64,000 bases of DNA from Rhodanobacteraceae bacterium (lineage in GTDB: Bacteria; Pseudomonadota; Gammaproteobacteria; Xanthomonadales; SZUA-5): NCBI GenBank assembly GCA_016717705.1, contig JADKFD010000029.1:1-64000 (forward strand). Reading direction: 5' to 3'. This document shows, piece after piece, positions 34,452-43,731 of this stretch. How positions within the stretch are numbered: position 1 is the stretch's first letter; the number at the start of each line of letters is the position of its first letter. Below the pieces are notes generated by a model. The model worked only from the letters and a program-made list of their open reading frames with translations. It ran no database searches and was not told the DNA's origin. Position numbers and translations under genes: made by a program.

Positions 34452-37400
34452 TCAGCGTTCGCAGGGCAGCAAGCGCTCCAGCTGGATCTCGCCCTGCTTG
34501 CCGGTGAAGGCGCCGGCCAGGCCACTGCTGTCGAAGTGATAGCTCAGCCGGCCACGATCGCAGGCGCTGAACTGCACCTGGGCATGGCCGACGGCGTGCA
34601 CGTTGCGCGTCGCGTTGTGGTCGAAGCGACCACCGGTGACGCGATAGATCGGTACTTCGACGCTGCCATTTTGAGCCTGCGCGAGATCGCCCTGCAGCAG
34701 GAACCAGTGTTGCGCGCCTGGATCGTCGGCCGCACCGGCGGGGTCGTAGGTGAACCAGCCGCCGAGCAGGAGCCCGGGATCGCTGCCGTCGGCACTCGCG
34801 GGACGCACGTCGAACAGCAAGCCCTGGCCAGAGCTGGCCGGCTGGTACCAGGCGCCGCTGCGGTTCGCGGAAAAGCCGTTGTCGGCCGCCAGCGCGGGGG
34901 TGGCGGGCTCGATGCTGCCGTCGGCGTTCTGGCAATCCACGCTCAGCGGCGCGAGGCGTTGCAGCCCGATCTCGCCATGCGCGCCAGCGAGCTCGGCGTT
35001 GTCGAAGGCGTAGCCGAGGACGGCGTGCTGGCAGTCGTTCATGCGCAGCACGGCGCTGCCGACACGCACAGCCGTCGTGATTGGAGCGCTCGCGAACTGG
35101 CCACCCTGGTTGCGGTAGATGCCCAGATCGATGCTGCCGTTGGCACGCGTGCTGGCGCCGACCAGCGTATACCAGCGCAAGCCCGCAGGTCCGAGCTCCG
35201 CCGAGTCGGCAAATCCGAACCACGCGGCGAGCAGATTGCCGGTGGTCGGCGAGTAATCGATCAGAAAACCCTGGCCATCGGTGGCTGCGTTGTACCAGGT
35301 GCCGGTGAGCGCCCGCTGGTTGGCGCGTGCCGGCGCCAGCATGGTGGCCAGCTCCACGCGGGCGACCTCGCTGCCGCCGCCAAATGAGCGCAGCGTGCCC
35401 TCGCTGCTGGGCACCAGCTGGCGCGCGGCGCAGCCGCTGACGCGTGCGCATGGCAGCGCGCGTTGACCGCTGAGCGTGCCATTGCTGATCGCGTAGGCGC
35501 TGAGCACGGATTGGCCGGGGCGGTCACGGTTGACCAGGACCAGGCCGCGCGCCGCGTCGATGCCGAGCGTGCGCACGCCGCGCCGATCCGGCGCCGGCGC
35601 GTCGAGCAGCCAGCGACTGTCGCCGCCGAGCGCATCCAGCAGCACCAGATGGCTGCGGATGCGTTCGCCGATCTGCTGCTGCTCGGCGATGGCGACGACC
35701 CCGGCGCCGCCGCCGAAGGTGAATGCGGGATGGCCGGAGGCGAGCGCCAGCTCGCCGGGGAAATGGCGCGTCCAGCGCAGCGTGCCTTCGCTGGCGATCG
35801 CGCGCAGGCTGTGCACGCCGTCGATCCAGCTGTGCAGCAGGAAGCTGCCGTCCGCCTGGCGCTCGCTGCGGATGAGGATTCCGCTCGGCTCGCCGCTGAT
35901 CGCCACCGGCCGTGCGGGCGTCGTACCGGTCTGCTGGAACATGGTCAGCGCCGCGCGTTGCGCCCCGGCGAAGACCGTGGTCGTTTGCGCCGGGCCGAAA
36001 TCGGCCAGCAGGTTGACCGCCGTATCGAAGGGAGCGCGGTCGGACAGCTGCAGGCTGGCGGCCGACAGTTCGGACCGACGGGGAACCCCGGTGCCCGGCG
36101 GCTGCAGGTCGTACTCGACGCGCTCCAGGCGGGCGTCGCTGCAATTCATGCAAGTGGCCTGGACCCCCAGCAACTTGCGGCCATCCAGACCGAGCTTGCT
36201 GGCCAGCGCATCGGACAGATTCAGATAGGCATGAAATGCGGACAGGCCGGTCGCGCGTTCGCTGCAACCGATGCGCTGCATGACCGATGCTCCGAGGGTG
36301 CCGATCGACACCTGGAACGGCAGCGGGCCGTAGCAGACCAGGTCGTCATTGGCGATCAACCGGGACGACTGCAAGCCCGCGCGATCGGTGGACCCTTGCG
36401 TGTAGGCACTCGCCGGGACGTCGTCGAGGCTGTACTGCCACAACGGCGCGCCATCTGCCGACCAGCCCCGCAGCACGGCGTGGCCGTCGCTGCGCTCGAC
36501 CAGCGTGAAGCTGTCGCCGTTGCCCGCGGCCAGGCCGTCGATCAGGTCTGGTGTCCGCGGCGGCGTCAGTTCGGCCAACGCTGGCACCGCACGCTCGCCA
36601 CCCGAGGGCAGGTAGTGCTGCAAAGTTGCGCCGAGAACCACGAGCGAGCCGTCGCCGAGCAGTGCGCTCAACGGCGGCGCGGCGTCGTCCGCCGCGATCC
36701 GGCGAATGCGCACGCCATCGCGATCGACGTATTCGATTGCGATGATGTGATCCACGGTCGATCCGGGTGCGCGCTCGCCGACGAAATAGGCCAGCGTTTC
36801 CGGCGCCTCGCGAGGACCGGCGGCAGCTCGATCGACGAAGGCCATGAAGCGCGCGCCGTCGTCGGGCTTGCTCCAGGCCAGGTCGCCGTTGCCGTCGAAG
36901 GCGAGCAGCGCGCTGGACCCATCGAGCGCGGACAAGGCATTGACGACGATGCGGTCGCCGCCGATCAGTCGCGCCCGGGTGACTGTGGCTGCAGCCAGTT
37001 CGGGATAGCTGCGACTCCAGCGGAGGCTGCCATCCGCGGCGTAGCGCGCCAGAAACAGACCGCTGGGTGCAGTGGTCGTGGCGCTGGTTCCCACCAGCAG
37101 CGCATCGCCATCGCTCAGGGTCAGCACCTGCGGCGCGAGCGGACTGGCGATCGGCGGTACGCGCGTCCAGGCCAGGCCGCTGTCGTCCGCGCGCACCAGA
37201 TTGAAGTTGGCGTTGTCGCGGAAAAGCACATACGCGCCGACCGCGTCCAGCAATGGCGAGAGCGAATACGCGAACGGCGTGCCGGGCGGGGCGGTGATCG
37301 CATGCTGGACGCCGTCTGCATGGATGTGCACGACGGCATTCACATCGGCACGCAGCTGCCACAGCCCGCCGGCGAGGTCGGGCAGCGGCGCCACCGGGCC

Positions 37401-37805
37401 GCACAAGACCGCCTCGCCCCGGGCCAGCCGTGCGCGTGTCAGATCGGTGCCGGTGCGATCACTGGTCGCCAACAGGCAGGCCGTGTTGGTCGCATCCTGA
37501 CTGACCGGCAGCACAAAGCGATGGTCGCCGAGCGACTGGATGGCGGGAAGGTCAACGTCAGCGATCAACTGTGCCGAGTCGTCGCGAACTTGCGCCTGAG
37601 CGGTGCCGTTCAGGTCGACATTGAGCCAGACCACGCGATTGTCGCTGCGGCCGATCAGGAGATAACCATCGCCATCGGCAAGCACACGCTCGAACTGCAG
37701 CGCCTGATGCGCCGGCTCGGCAGGCGCCTGTACCCACTCGGTCGCGGCGCAAAAGCCGCTGGCGGACAGCAGGATGCAGCTCAGATAAGCCTTGCGCAAT
37801 GTCAT
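34452..37805 (-). CDS. Large secreted protein with propeller-like repeats
   Basis: A 1117-residue protein from MTLRKAYLSCILLSASGFCA, a signal peptide with AAAGGG upstream. The N-terminal two-thirds contain many W-S/T-x-x-hydrophobic blades (LRWSRSYPELAA, LAWSKPDDGARF, LRWTRHFPGELA) like PQQ or WD propellers. The C-terminal third has two repeated domains ending in GTWYNAATDGQGFLIDYSP and GAWYQPASSGQGLLFDVRP. These paired GxWY...GQG modules are repeats of one another. Location periplasmic or extracellular; function unknown. Confidence 0.78.
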   Translation of the reverse strand: MTLRKAYLSCILLSASGFCAATEWVQAPAEPAHQALQFERVLADGDGYLLIGRSDNRVVWLNVDLNGTAQAQVRDDSAQLIADVDLPAIQSLGDHRFVLPVSQDATNTACLLATSDRTGTDLTRARLARGEAVLCGPVAPLPDLAGGLWQLRADVNAVVHIHADGVQHAITAPPGTPFAYSLSPLLDAVGAYVLFRDNANFNLVRADDSGLAWTRVPPIASPLAPQVLTLSDGDALLVGTSATTTAPSGLFLARYAADGSLRWSRSYPELAAATVTRARLIGGDRIVVNALSALDGSSALLAFDGNGDLAWSKPDDGARFMAFVDRAAAGPREAPETLAYFVGERAPGSTVDHIIAIEYVDRDGVRIRRIAADDAAPPLSALLGDGSLVVLGATLQHYLPSGGERAVPALAELTPPRTPDLIDGLAAGNGDSFTLVERSDGHAVLRGWSADGAPLWQYSLDDVPASAYTQGSTDRAGLQSSRLIANDDLVCYGPLPFQVSIGTLGASVMQRIGCSERATGLSAFHAYLNLSDALASKLGLDGRKLLGVQATCMNCSDARLERVEYDLQPPGTGVPRRSELSAASLQLSDRAPFDTAVNLLADFGPAQTTTVFAGAQRAALTMFQQTGTTPARPVAISGEPSGILIRSERQADGSFLLHSWIDGVHSLRAIASEGTLRWTRHFPGELALASGHPAFTFGGGAGVVAIAEQQQIGERIRSHLVLLDALGGDSRWLLDAPAPDRRGVRTLGIDAARGLVLVNRDRPGQSVLSAYAISNGTLSGQRALPCARVSGCAARQLVPSSEGTLRSFGGGSEVARVELATMLAPARANQRALTGTWYNAATDGQGFLIDYSPTTGNLLAAWFGFADSAELGPAGLRWYTLVGASTRANGSIDLGIYRNQGGQFASAPITTAVRVGSAVLRMNDCQHAVLGYAFDNAELAGAHGEIGLQRLAPLSVDCQNADGSIEPATPALAADNGFSANRSGAWYQPASSGQGLLFDVRPASADGSDPGLLLGGWFTYDPAGAADDPGAQHWFLLQGDLAQAQNGSVEVPIYRVTGGRFDHNATRNVHAVGHAQVQFSACDRGRLSYHFDSSGLAGAFTGKQGEIQLERLLPCER

Positions 37806-37983
37806 CGATGGGGACCCTTTGCATGTTTCTCTCACGCGGCGTCGGGCCGGGTGATCGATGAACAGAGTATGCGATCGCCGATTAGTTCCGGGGACGGCCA
37901 GTGCAGCGGCGCGTGGCGCGATCGCGCGCCCGGCGGCTGGCTGGCAGATGGAGTCAGCGGCTCCTTCCGTGCAAGACTGCGCC

Positions 37984-38742
37984 ATGAATCGACTGCAGTC
38001 CGACTTACAGCGTTTGTACCTGCCGGCGGCTGGTACCGAGCATGGCCAAAGCGGCCTCGTGGATCCACAGGGCAGGGTGCGTGCCCTGGTGCTGGAACTG
38101 GCGCGGCCAGCCGACTGGGATGAACTTTCCCGAGTCTGGCGCGGCGTTCAGGACGATCTGGACCTGCCGGCGCCGGCGATTGCGGTGTCCGGTCTGGATG
38201 GTTTCCAGCTCTGGTTCTCCTTGCTTGAGCCGATAGCTGTGGCACCGGCGCAAGCATTCCTGCAGGCCTTGTGTGCGCGATACCTGGCCGACGTGGCGCC
38301 CAAGCGCCTGCGCTTGATGCCGCTTGCGGACGCGGCAGCGGCAGCGCAAGTGCAGCATGTCCGCTGCGTACCGGCGGAACAGGCCCAAACCGGTTACTGG
38401 TCGGCGTTTGTGACCGCTGAGCTGGCGCCGCTGTTTGCCGATACGCCGTGGATCGACAGTCAGCCCGGCAGCGACGGCCAGGCGGGCGTGCTGCGGGGCC
38501 TGCTCAGCATCTCGTCGCCAGCCCTGGCGGCGGCGATGCGACAACTCGGGCTGGAAGGCTCGGTCGTGCCTGACGCTGCGCCGGAGATCATTCCGATGGC
38601 TCAACGGCAGCCTGAGACTGACCTGCGTGTCGCACACCTGAGTGCGCGCCGATTCCTGCAGCAGGTCATGAACGATCCATCGGTGGCATTGGCCTTGCGC
38701 ATTGAAGCGGCCAAGGCGCTGTTGCCGTATTCGGACGAATAG
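37984..38742 (+). CDS. Conserved hypothetical protein
   Basis: A 252-residue soluble protein starting MNRLQSDLQRLYLPAAGTEH. ALVLELARPADWDELSRVW and GLDGFQLWFSLLEPI resemble a primase/Rep-like alpha-beta fold in outline, but no catalytic motif can be confirmed. The C-terminus (LSARRFLQQVMNDPSVALAL) is helical. It is divergent from the large secreted-protein gene. Confidence 0.7.
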   Translation: MNRLQSDLQRLYLPAAGTEHGQSGLVDPQGRVRALVLELARPADWDELSRVWRGVQDDLDLPAPAIAVSGLDGFQLWFSLLEPIAVAPAQAFLQALCARYLADVAPKRLRLMPLADAAAAAQVQHVRCVPAEQAQTGYWSAFVTAELAPLFADTPWIDSQPGSDGQAGVLRGLLSISSPALAAAMRQLGLEGSVVPDAAPEIIPMAQRQPETDLRVAHLSARRFLQQVMNDPSVALALRIEAAKALLPYSDE

Positions 38743-38807
38743 CGCCGCAAGGCCGGCTGGGCCGGGCAAGCTCCAATACTGTTTACTTTGCGTGGGTTAT
38801 TGCAAAT

Positions 38808-38895
38808 GTAGGTCACGTTGGCCGCGCTTTTCGGCCTACGTGACAGTGAGGGCGCGATGTCACGTAGGCCAAGAAGCATGGCCAACGTGACCTAC
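38808..38895. repeat. Paired REP elements (BIME-like), 'gtaggtcacgttggcc' family
   Basis: Two palindromic units in opposite orientation, 38808-38845 and about 38858-38895, each built from GTAGGTCACGTTGGCC and its GGCCTACGTGACA partner. They fill the space between convergent genes, so they may stop transcription from both sides. Confidence 0.88.
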
Positions 38896-38999
38896 GTCCT
38901 AACCGAACAACTGGTAGGTTGGGCAAAGGCCGCCGGCCGTGCGCAACCTACGGGATCTGGTCGACGCGAGGGTCTGGCCTGACCAAGCCGGGATCGCGG

Positions 39000-40382
39000 T
39001 CACCCGAGCAGATCGCCACCGATCCACAAGCGAATCTGCGCGCGCACGGCCTCGTCGATGACCATTTCCTCGCGTTGGCAGAGGAACAGCACCTGGTTGC
39101 ACAGGCGCTTGGCCAGGGTGCGGGCGTCGTCCTGTCCGCGGCCGAAGGCGTGGCCGTTGAGCTGCATGCCGCGCAGCGTGAACACCACCTCGCGCATCCC
39201 TACATCGACGCTCGGCGTGCGCGCCAGGCATGCGGCGCGCACGCGGTAGGCGGTTGCCGTGAGGTCGAATTCGTGCAGGGCCAGATCTGCCGCCAGGGAT
39301 TCGAGCACGGCGCGCGCCGTGGGTGGCGCCAGCAGTGGCGCGCCGGTCAGCTGGCACACCTCGCGCGCGATCGGCAGCAGCGACTCGTGACCGGCCCAGG
39401 CGGCGTCGGGTTCCTCTTCCGCTGCGGGTTGTGGCGCGGCCGGCGCTGTCGCGGGATCTGCGCCGGCGAGTGTTTCGGCGCTGGCATCGTTGCCCGGGCC
39501 GTGCACGGCGTCGGCGGGTTCGGCAATCGCCGCAATATCGGATGCATGGCGCACCGAATCGGCGATGCGGCCCCCGGACCCGTTGATCCAGACCAGCTGA
39601 TGCAATCCGAGGGAACGAAAGAAGGGTTTGAATGCGCCGTGGCCGTTCCAGTCGTCGAGCAGCGCTCCGTGGGACTGCCGCAGGCGCGCGGCCAGCATGC
39701 CGGCCACCACCGGCGTCGCTGATTGCGCGACCGCCTGTTCGATCAGCTGCGCGATTTCGGCCAACTGCGCGGGAGACCCTTTCTCGACGGCATCCGCAGA
39801 TGGAATCGCTGGCGCGGGCACAGTCCTGGATGCGGCAGGGGTCTCGACCTCGACCGGTTCCAGCGGCAGTCCCAGCGCCTGCTCGACGAACAGGCGCTCG
39901 TCGATCAGCAGGTCAGCGGAGGCCTGGTAGGCCGCCGACGGGAAGCCGATCGCCAGCACCGAGGTGCGCCGGTCATAGCGCCGCAGCTTGCGCAGCACCG
40001 GCGTGAAGTCGGCGTCGGCCGACAGCACGATGAATTCGTCGTAGCGCACCTCGTGCTGCAGCAGCTCGATGATGTCGAGCACCATGTGGATGTCGGTGCT
40101 GGTCTTGCCCTGGCTGGTGACCGGCGGGCAGTCGACGATCTCGAAGCCCGCGCGCAGGAAGGCGTGGCGGTAGGTCTGGTACCAGTTCGGATTCAGGTAG
40201 CAGCGACGCACCAGCAGCCGTCGCCGTGCACCCGGCTCATGGCCCTCGGGAATGCCGAGCGATTCCACCAGCCAGCGAATCCACTCCGTCGGCTGGCGTG
40301 CGAAGCGCTCCGCCGCTGCCGGCTGCAGCGCGCGCAGTTGTGTGTAGACGTTGTCGAAGTCGACGAACAATGCACTTTTCAT
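39000..40382 (-). CDS. NYN-domain (PIN-like) ribonuclease with LOTUS/OST-HTH domains
   Basis: A 460-residue protein. The N-terminal NYN nuclease (1-160) has the acidic motifs ALFVDFDNVY, KTSTDIHMVLDI and VLSADADFTPVL. A Pro/Ala linker leads to an OST-HTH/LOTUS domain near 205-265 (LIEQAVAQSATPVVAGMLAA, DWNGHGAFKPFFRSLG), and a second helical domain follows at the C-terminus. NYN-LOTUS proteins are predicted RNA-binding endoribonucleases. It stands as a single gene. Confidence 0.88.
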   Translation of the reverse strand: MKSALFVDFDNVYTQLRALQPAAAERFARQPTEWIRWLVESLGIPEGHEPGARRRLLVRRCYLNPNWYQTYRHAFLRAGFEIVDCPPVTSQGKTSTDIHMVLDIIELLQHEVRYDEFIVLSADADFTPVLRKLRRYDRRTSVLAIGFPSAAYQASADLLIDERLFVEQALGLPLEPVEVETPAASRTVPAPAIPSADAVEKGSPAQLAEIAQLIEQAVAQSATPVVAGMLAARLRQSHGALLDDWNGHGAFKPFFRSLGLHQLVWINGSGGRIADSVRHASDIAAIAEPADAVHGPGNDASAETLAGADPATAPAAPQPAAEEEPDAAWAGHESLLPIAREVCQLTGAPLLAPPTARAVLESLAADLALHEFDLTATAYRVRAACLARTPSVDVGMREVVFTLRGMQLNGHAFGRGQDDARTLAKRLCNQVLFLCQREEMVIDEAVRAQIRLWIGGDLLG

Positions 40383-40527
40383 GGGGCGCGGGGCGACAGG
40401 GGCCAGGGTCGATGCAGCACAGTATGGCGGGCGAGAGCCCCGGAAGTGCCGTGACCCGGGCGAACCGCAGGCGCGACAGCGCTCACAGGCATCACCGCTG
40501 CATCGTTGCTACCGCTGGTTGCAGCGG

Positions 40528-41976
40528 CTACTCGAATCCGCTGCCAAAGAACCTGTCGGAATCACCGAGGCTGCCGTCCAGGTTGATGTTCTGCGCGTGG
40601 ATGTCGCCGCTGAAGCTGGTCAGCGTGGCGGTCCAGGCGAATGCGGCGAAACCGCTGCTGCTGATCGCGCCGACGGTGCGCGCCACGGCGCCGGGCGCGC
40701 TGCTGAGGTCGACGATCGACGCTGGCCAGACATAGTTGCCATCAGTGCCCAGTCGCGCCACATGGATCGGCATCGAGCTGCCGCCGCCACTGGCCCAGAC
40801 CGCCAGCATGCCGCCGGGCGCCGGCAATGCCAGCATCTGGCTCTGGTCGGTCGCCGCCAGCGGCACCAGGACCTTGCCGCCGCTGCCCCACTGGCGCGCG
40901 CCGCTGCTGTCGATGCGCTGCGCGTAGACGCCGATCTGGCCCTGCGTGGCGATGTCGGTTTCGCGCCAGAGCGCATAGGTGTCGCCGCTCACCGGATCGA
41001 AGGCGCCGCTCGGCGACACATGCGATTGCGCGCTGTTGGCGGAGGCCTCGACGCCATTCTGCGCAAAGGCGGCGATGCCGGCGGCGTTCACCCGTTGCAC
41101 GCGCACGGTGCCAGCGGAAACGCCGACGGTGTACCAGACAAAAACAGCGCCGCCGGCGCCATCGCTGACGAACGGAGGGAAGTTACCCAATTGCATGGCA
41201 CCGCCGACGCCGTCGAAGACCTTGACCGGCGTGGCGCCCCACAGGCCGGCGCCGTCTGCCGCGGCGAACTTCTGCGTCCACAGCTGGCGATTGGAGAACG
41301 ACAGCTGCGCCGACCACGAGGCGATCGCATTGCCGGCGCCATCGCCGTGCAGGTCGGCCAGGTAGAAGAAGCCGGAGGGCGGGACCACTGCCACGCCGTT
41401 GCCGGCCCACTGCGCGGCGCCGGCAGCGTTCAGCTTCTGCACGCGAATGGCGCCATCGCCGCCGGACCATGCCACCGCCACATTGCCGCCGCCGATGCTG
41501 GCGATCTTCGGCGAGTTGGCGCCGCTGGCATCGGCGGAGAGAAAGATCCCGGGGCTGCCCCATTGCAAGGTGCCGTTGGCGGCGACCTTCTGCGCCAGGA
41601 TCTGCGCGATGCCGCCGCCGTCGTTGTAGCGGAAACTCAGCAGCGCGTTGCCGTCGGGGTCAATGGCCAGCCCATAGTCCTGGGTCGAGGTGAAATTCCG
41701 CGCGGCCACCAGCAGACCGTTGTGCGCCCATTGCTCCACGCCGTCGGCGCTGAGCCGCTGCAGATACACGCTGTAGCCGTTGTTGCTGTCGAACCAGCTG
41801 ACGTAGAAGCCGCCATCGCTGGTGGCCACCATCTTCGGCTGCACCTGCTCGCCGCTGCCATCGGCCAGAACCAGATTGCTGGCCGGATTGCTCGACCATT
41901 GGGCCTGCGCCGGGGCCATCGAACACAGCAGCAGGACGAGGCATGCGAGCGGCAGCTTGAGGCACAGAAAAGGCAT
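40528..41976 (-). CDS. Secreted beta-propeller-like protein with C-terminal GFE motif
   Basis: A 482-residue protein from MPFLCLKLPLACLVLLLCSM with signal cleavage near AQAQ. Repeats of about 50 residues, such as VYLQRLSADGVEQWAHNGLL, QKVAANGTLQWGSPG and VQKLNAAGAAQWAGNG, give a multi-blade propeller. It ends FFGSGFE, a C-terminus I associate with exported proteins of this bacterial group. Upstream residues in frame lack a signal and are excluded. Confidence 0.78.
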   Translation of the reverse strand: MPFLCLKLPLACLVLLLCSMAPAQAQWSSNPASNLVLADGSGEQVQPKMVATSDGGFYVSWFDSNNGYSVYLQRLSADGVEQWAHNGLLVAARNFTSTQDYGLAIDPDGNALLSFRYNDGGGIAQILAQKVAANGTLQWGSPGIFLSADASGANSPKIASIGGGNVAVAWSGGDGAIRVQKLNAAGAAQWAGNGVAVVPPSGFFYLADLHGDGAGNAIASWSAQLSFSNRQLWTQKFAAADGAGLWGATPVKVFDGVGGAMQLGNFPPFVSDGAGGAVFVWYTVGVSAGTVRVQRVNAAGIAAFAQNGVEASANSAQSHVSPSGAFDPVSGDTYALWRETDIATQGQIGVYAQRIDSSGARQWGSGGKVLVPLAATDQSQMLALPAPGGMLAVWASGGGSSMPIHVARLGTDGNYVWPASIVDLSSAPGAVARTVGAISSSGFAAFAWTATLTSFSGDIHAQNINLDGSLGDSDRFFGSGFE

Positions 41977-42138
41977 GGCGTGGTCTCGCGCAGTGGCAGA
42001 CGGTCGGGCGTCGGCCGGAAAGGGGACGCCGCATCCGCATGTTATGCGAAACACCGTGCGTCCCGAGTTCCGCCGACCGGTGCGCACGAAAGTTCGCCAT
42101 CGCTCTGAGCGAACATGCCGCACGGTTTTCGGCTCTTT

Positions 42139-42332
42139 GTGGGAGCGGATTCACTCCGCGAGAGCTTTCGCGGGATAAGGCCGCTCCCACAGAAGTAGGT
42201 CACGTTGGCCGCGCAGCGGCCTACGTGACACCGGCGAGAGTCACGTAGTCTGCTGCGCAGACAACGTGACCTACTTTCAATGACTTATGGTCTGTTCGGT
42301 GAGAGCTTCCGCGGGACAAACCCGCTCCCAGG
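42139..42332. repeat. Cluster of two REP families
   Basis: A 'gggagcgg' pair (42139-42190, arms GTGGGAGCGG and CCGCTCCCAC) is followed by a 'gtaggtcacgttggcc' pair (42195-42274) and a further CGCGGGACAAACCCGCTCCC near 42312. The 370 bp between genes here is otherwise non-coding. Confidence 0.85.
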
Positions 42333-42494
42333 TTCGACGCGCAAGCCGGCGCAGCGGCAGTGGCGACCGGCACTCCTGCCGCTGCCGTGTAAGTCCGTCG
42401 CCATCGGGCCGCCGAATCCGCGGCTCCGGCTGGAGCCATTGCTCCCGCCGGTCGCGGCAACATACGCCGCCCCTGTGCGCCATCGAGAATCCCA

Positions 42495-43727
42495 GTGCCC
42501 CGAGCCAATCTGGATGTGGTGGTCTACGGCGCCACCAGTTTCGTTGGCAAGATCCTCTGCCGCTATCTGCTGCAACAGTTCGGCGTGAACCAATCGCTGC
42601 GCTGGGCGATTGCCGGGCGCTCGCAGGACAAGCTCAGCGCGCTGCGCGCGGAACTGGGCAAGCCGGCGGCGAAGCTCAAGCTGCTGCTGGCCGACGCCGC
42701 CGACGAGGGGGCGCTGAGCGCGATGTGCGCACAGACGCGCGTGGTGGTGTCCACGGTGGGGCCCTACGCGCTGTTCGGCGAGCCGCTGGTCAAGGTCTGT
42801 GCCCAAAGCGGTACGGATTATTGCGATCTGACCGGCGAGACGCAGTGGATCCGGCGCATGCTCGACCGCCACGAGGCGACGGCCAAGGCTTCCGGTGCGC
42901 GCATTGTCCACTGCTGCGGCTTCGATTCCATTCCCTCCGATCTTGGCGTGCATTTCCTGCAGCAGCAGGCGCGGGCGCGATTCGGCGCGCCCTGTGTGGC
43001 GGTGAAGATGCGTGTCAGGACCCTGCGCGGCGGCTTTTCCGGCGGTACCGTGGGCAGCCTGATGAATGCGGTCAAGGAGGCGGCTGGCGACCCGGCGGTG
43101 CGCAAGCTGATGGGCAACCCCTACGCGCTGTGTCCGCCAGAGCAGGGCGCCCAGGTGCGCCAGCCCAATGTCAGCTTCGCCGCCTATGACGAGGATTTCC
43201 ACAGCTGGATGGCGCCATTCGTGATGGCGGCGATCAACACGCGCGTGGTCCAGCGCAGCAATGCGCTGGCCGGTGCCGAGCGCATTCCCGGTTTTCTGTA
43301 CGACGAGGCCACGCTGACCGGCGCCGGTTTGCGCGGTCGCGCCACGGCATTGGCGCTGGCCGGCGGCCTTGGCGGCTTCATGCTCGCCAGCGCGCTGCCG
43401 CCGACGCGCTGGGCGCTGCAGCGTTTCGTGCTGCCGGCGGCGGGCGAAGGCCCGAGCCCGAGCGCCCAGGACAACGGTCGCTTCGACCTGCGCTTCTTCG
43501 GTCGCACGGCGACGGGGAAGACGCTGCGCTGCAAGGTGACCGGCGATCGCGATCCGGGTTACGGCTCGACCGCGAAGATGCTCGGCCAGGCGGCCGCTTG
43601 CCTGGCGCTGGACATCGGCAAGCAGGATCGCGCGGGCGGCTTCTGGACCCCCGCAACGATCTTCGGCGAGCGCCTGATCGAACGCTTGCGCGCGCACTCG
43701 GGGCTGGAGTTTCAGCTACTCGACTGA
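42495..43727 (+). CDS. Saccharopine dehydrogenase-like NAD(P)-dependent oxidoreductase
   Basis: A 410-residue protein starting MPRANLDVVVYGATSFVGKI. The VVYGATSFVG dinucleotide-binding loop, STVGPYALFGEPLV and HCCGFDSIPSDLGV are the signature of saccharopine-dehydrogenase-like and trans-acting enoyl reductase proteins. A hydrophobic stretch near 285-305 (LALAGGLGGFMLASALPP) may be membrane-associated. The substrate is unknown, and lipid metabolism is possible by family. Confidence 0.9.
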   Translation: MPRANLDVVVYGATSFVGKILCRYLLQQFGVNQSLRWAIAGRSQDKLSALRAELGKPAAKLKLLLADAADEGALSAMCAQTRVVVSTVGPYALFGEPLVKVCAQSGTDYCDLTGETQWIRRMLDRHEATAKASGARIVHCCGFDSIPSDLGVHFLQQQARARFGAPCVAVKMRVRTLRGGFSGGTVGSLMNAVKEAAGDPAVRKLMGNPYALCPPEQGAQVRQPNVSFAAYDEDFHSWMAPFVMAAINTRVVQRSNALAGAERIPGFLYDEATLTGAGLRGRATALALAGGLGGFMLASALPPTRWALQRFVLPAAGEGPSPSAQDNGRFDLRFFGRTATGKTLRCKVTGDRDPGYGSTAKMLGQAAACLALDIGKQDRAGGFWTPATIFGERLIERLRAHSGLEFQLLD

Positions 43728-43731
43728 GCGC

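Noticed and set aside
35463..38123. Very long plus-strand reading frame opposite the large secreted protein
   Set aside because: It is antisense to a gene with signal peptide and propeller repeats; its low-complexity Arg/Gly/Ala/Gln-rich composition is typical of GC-rich shadow frames.
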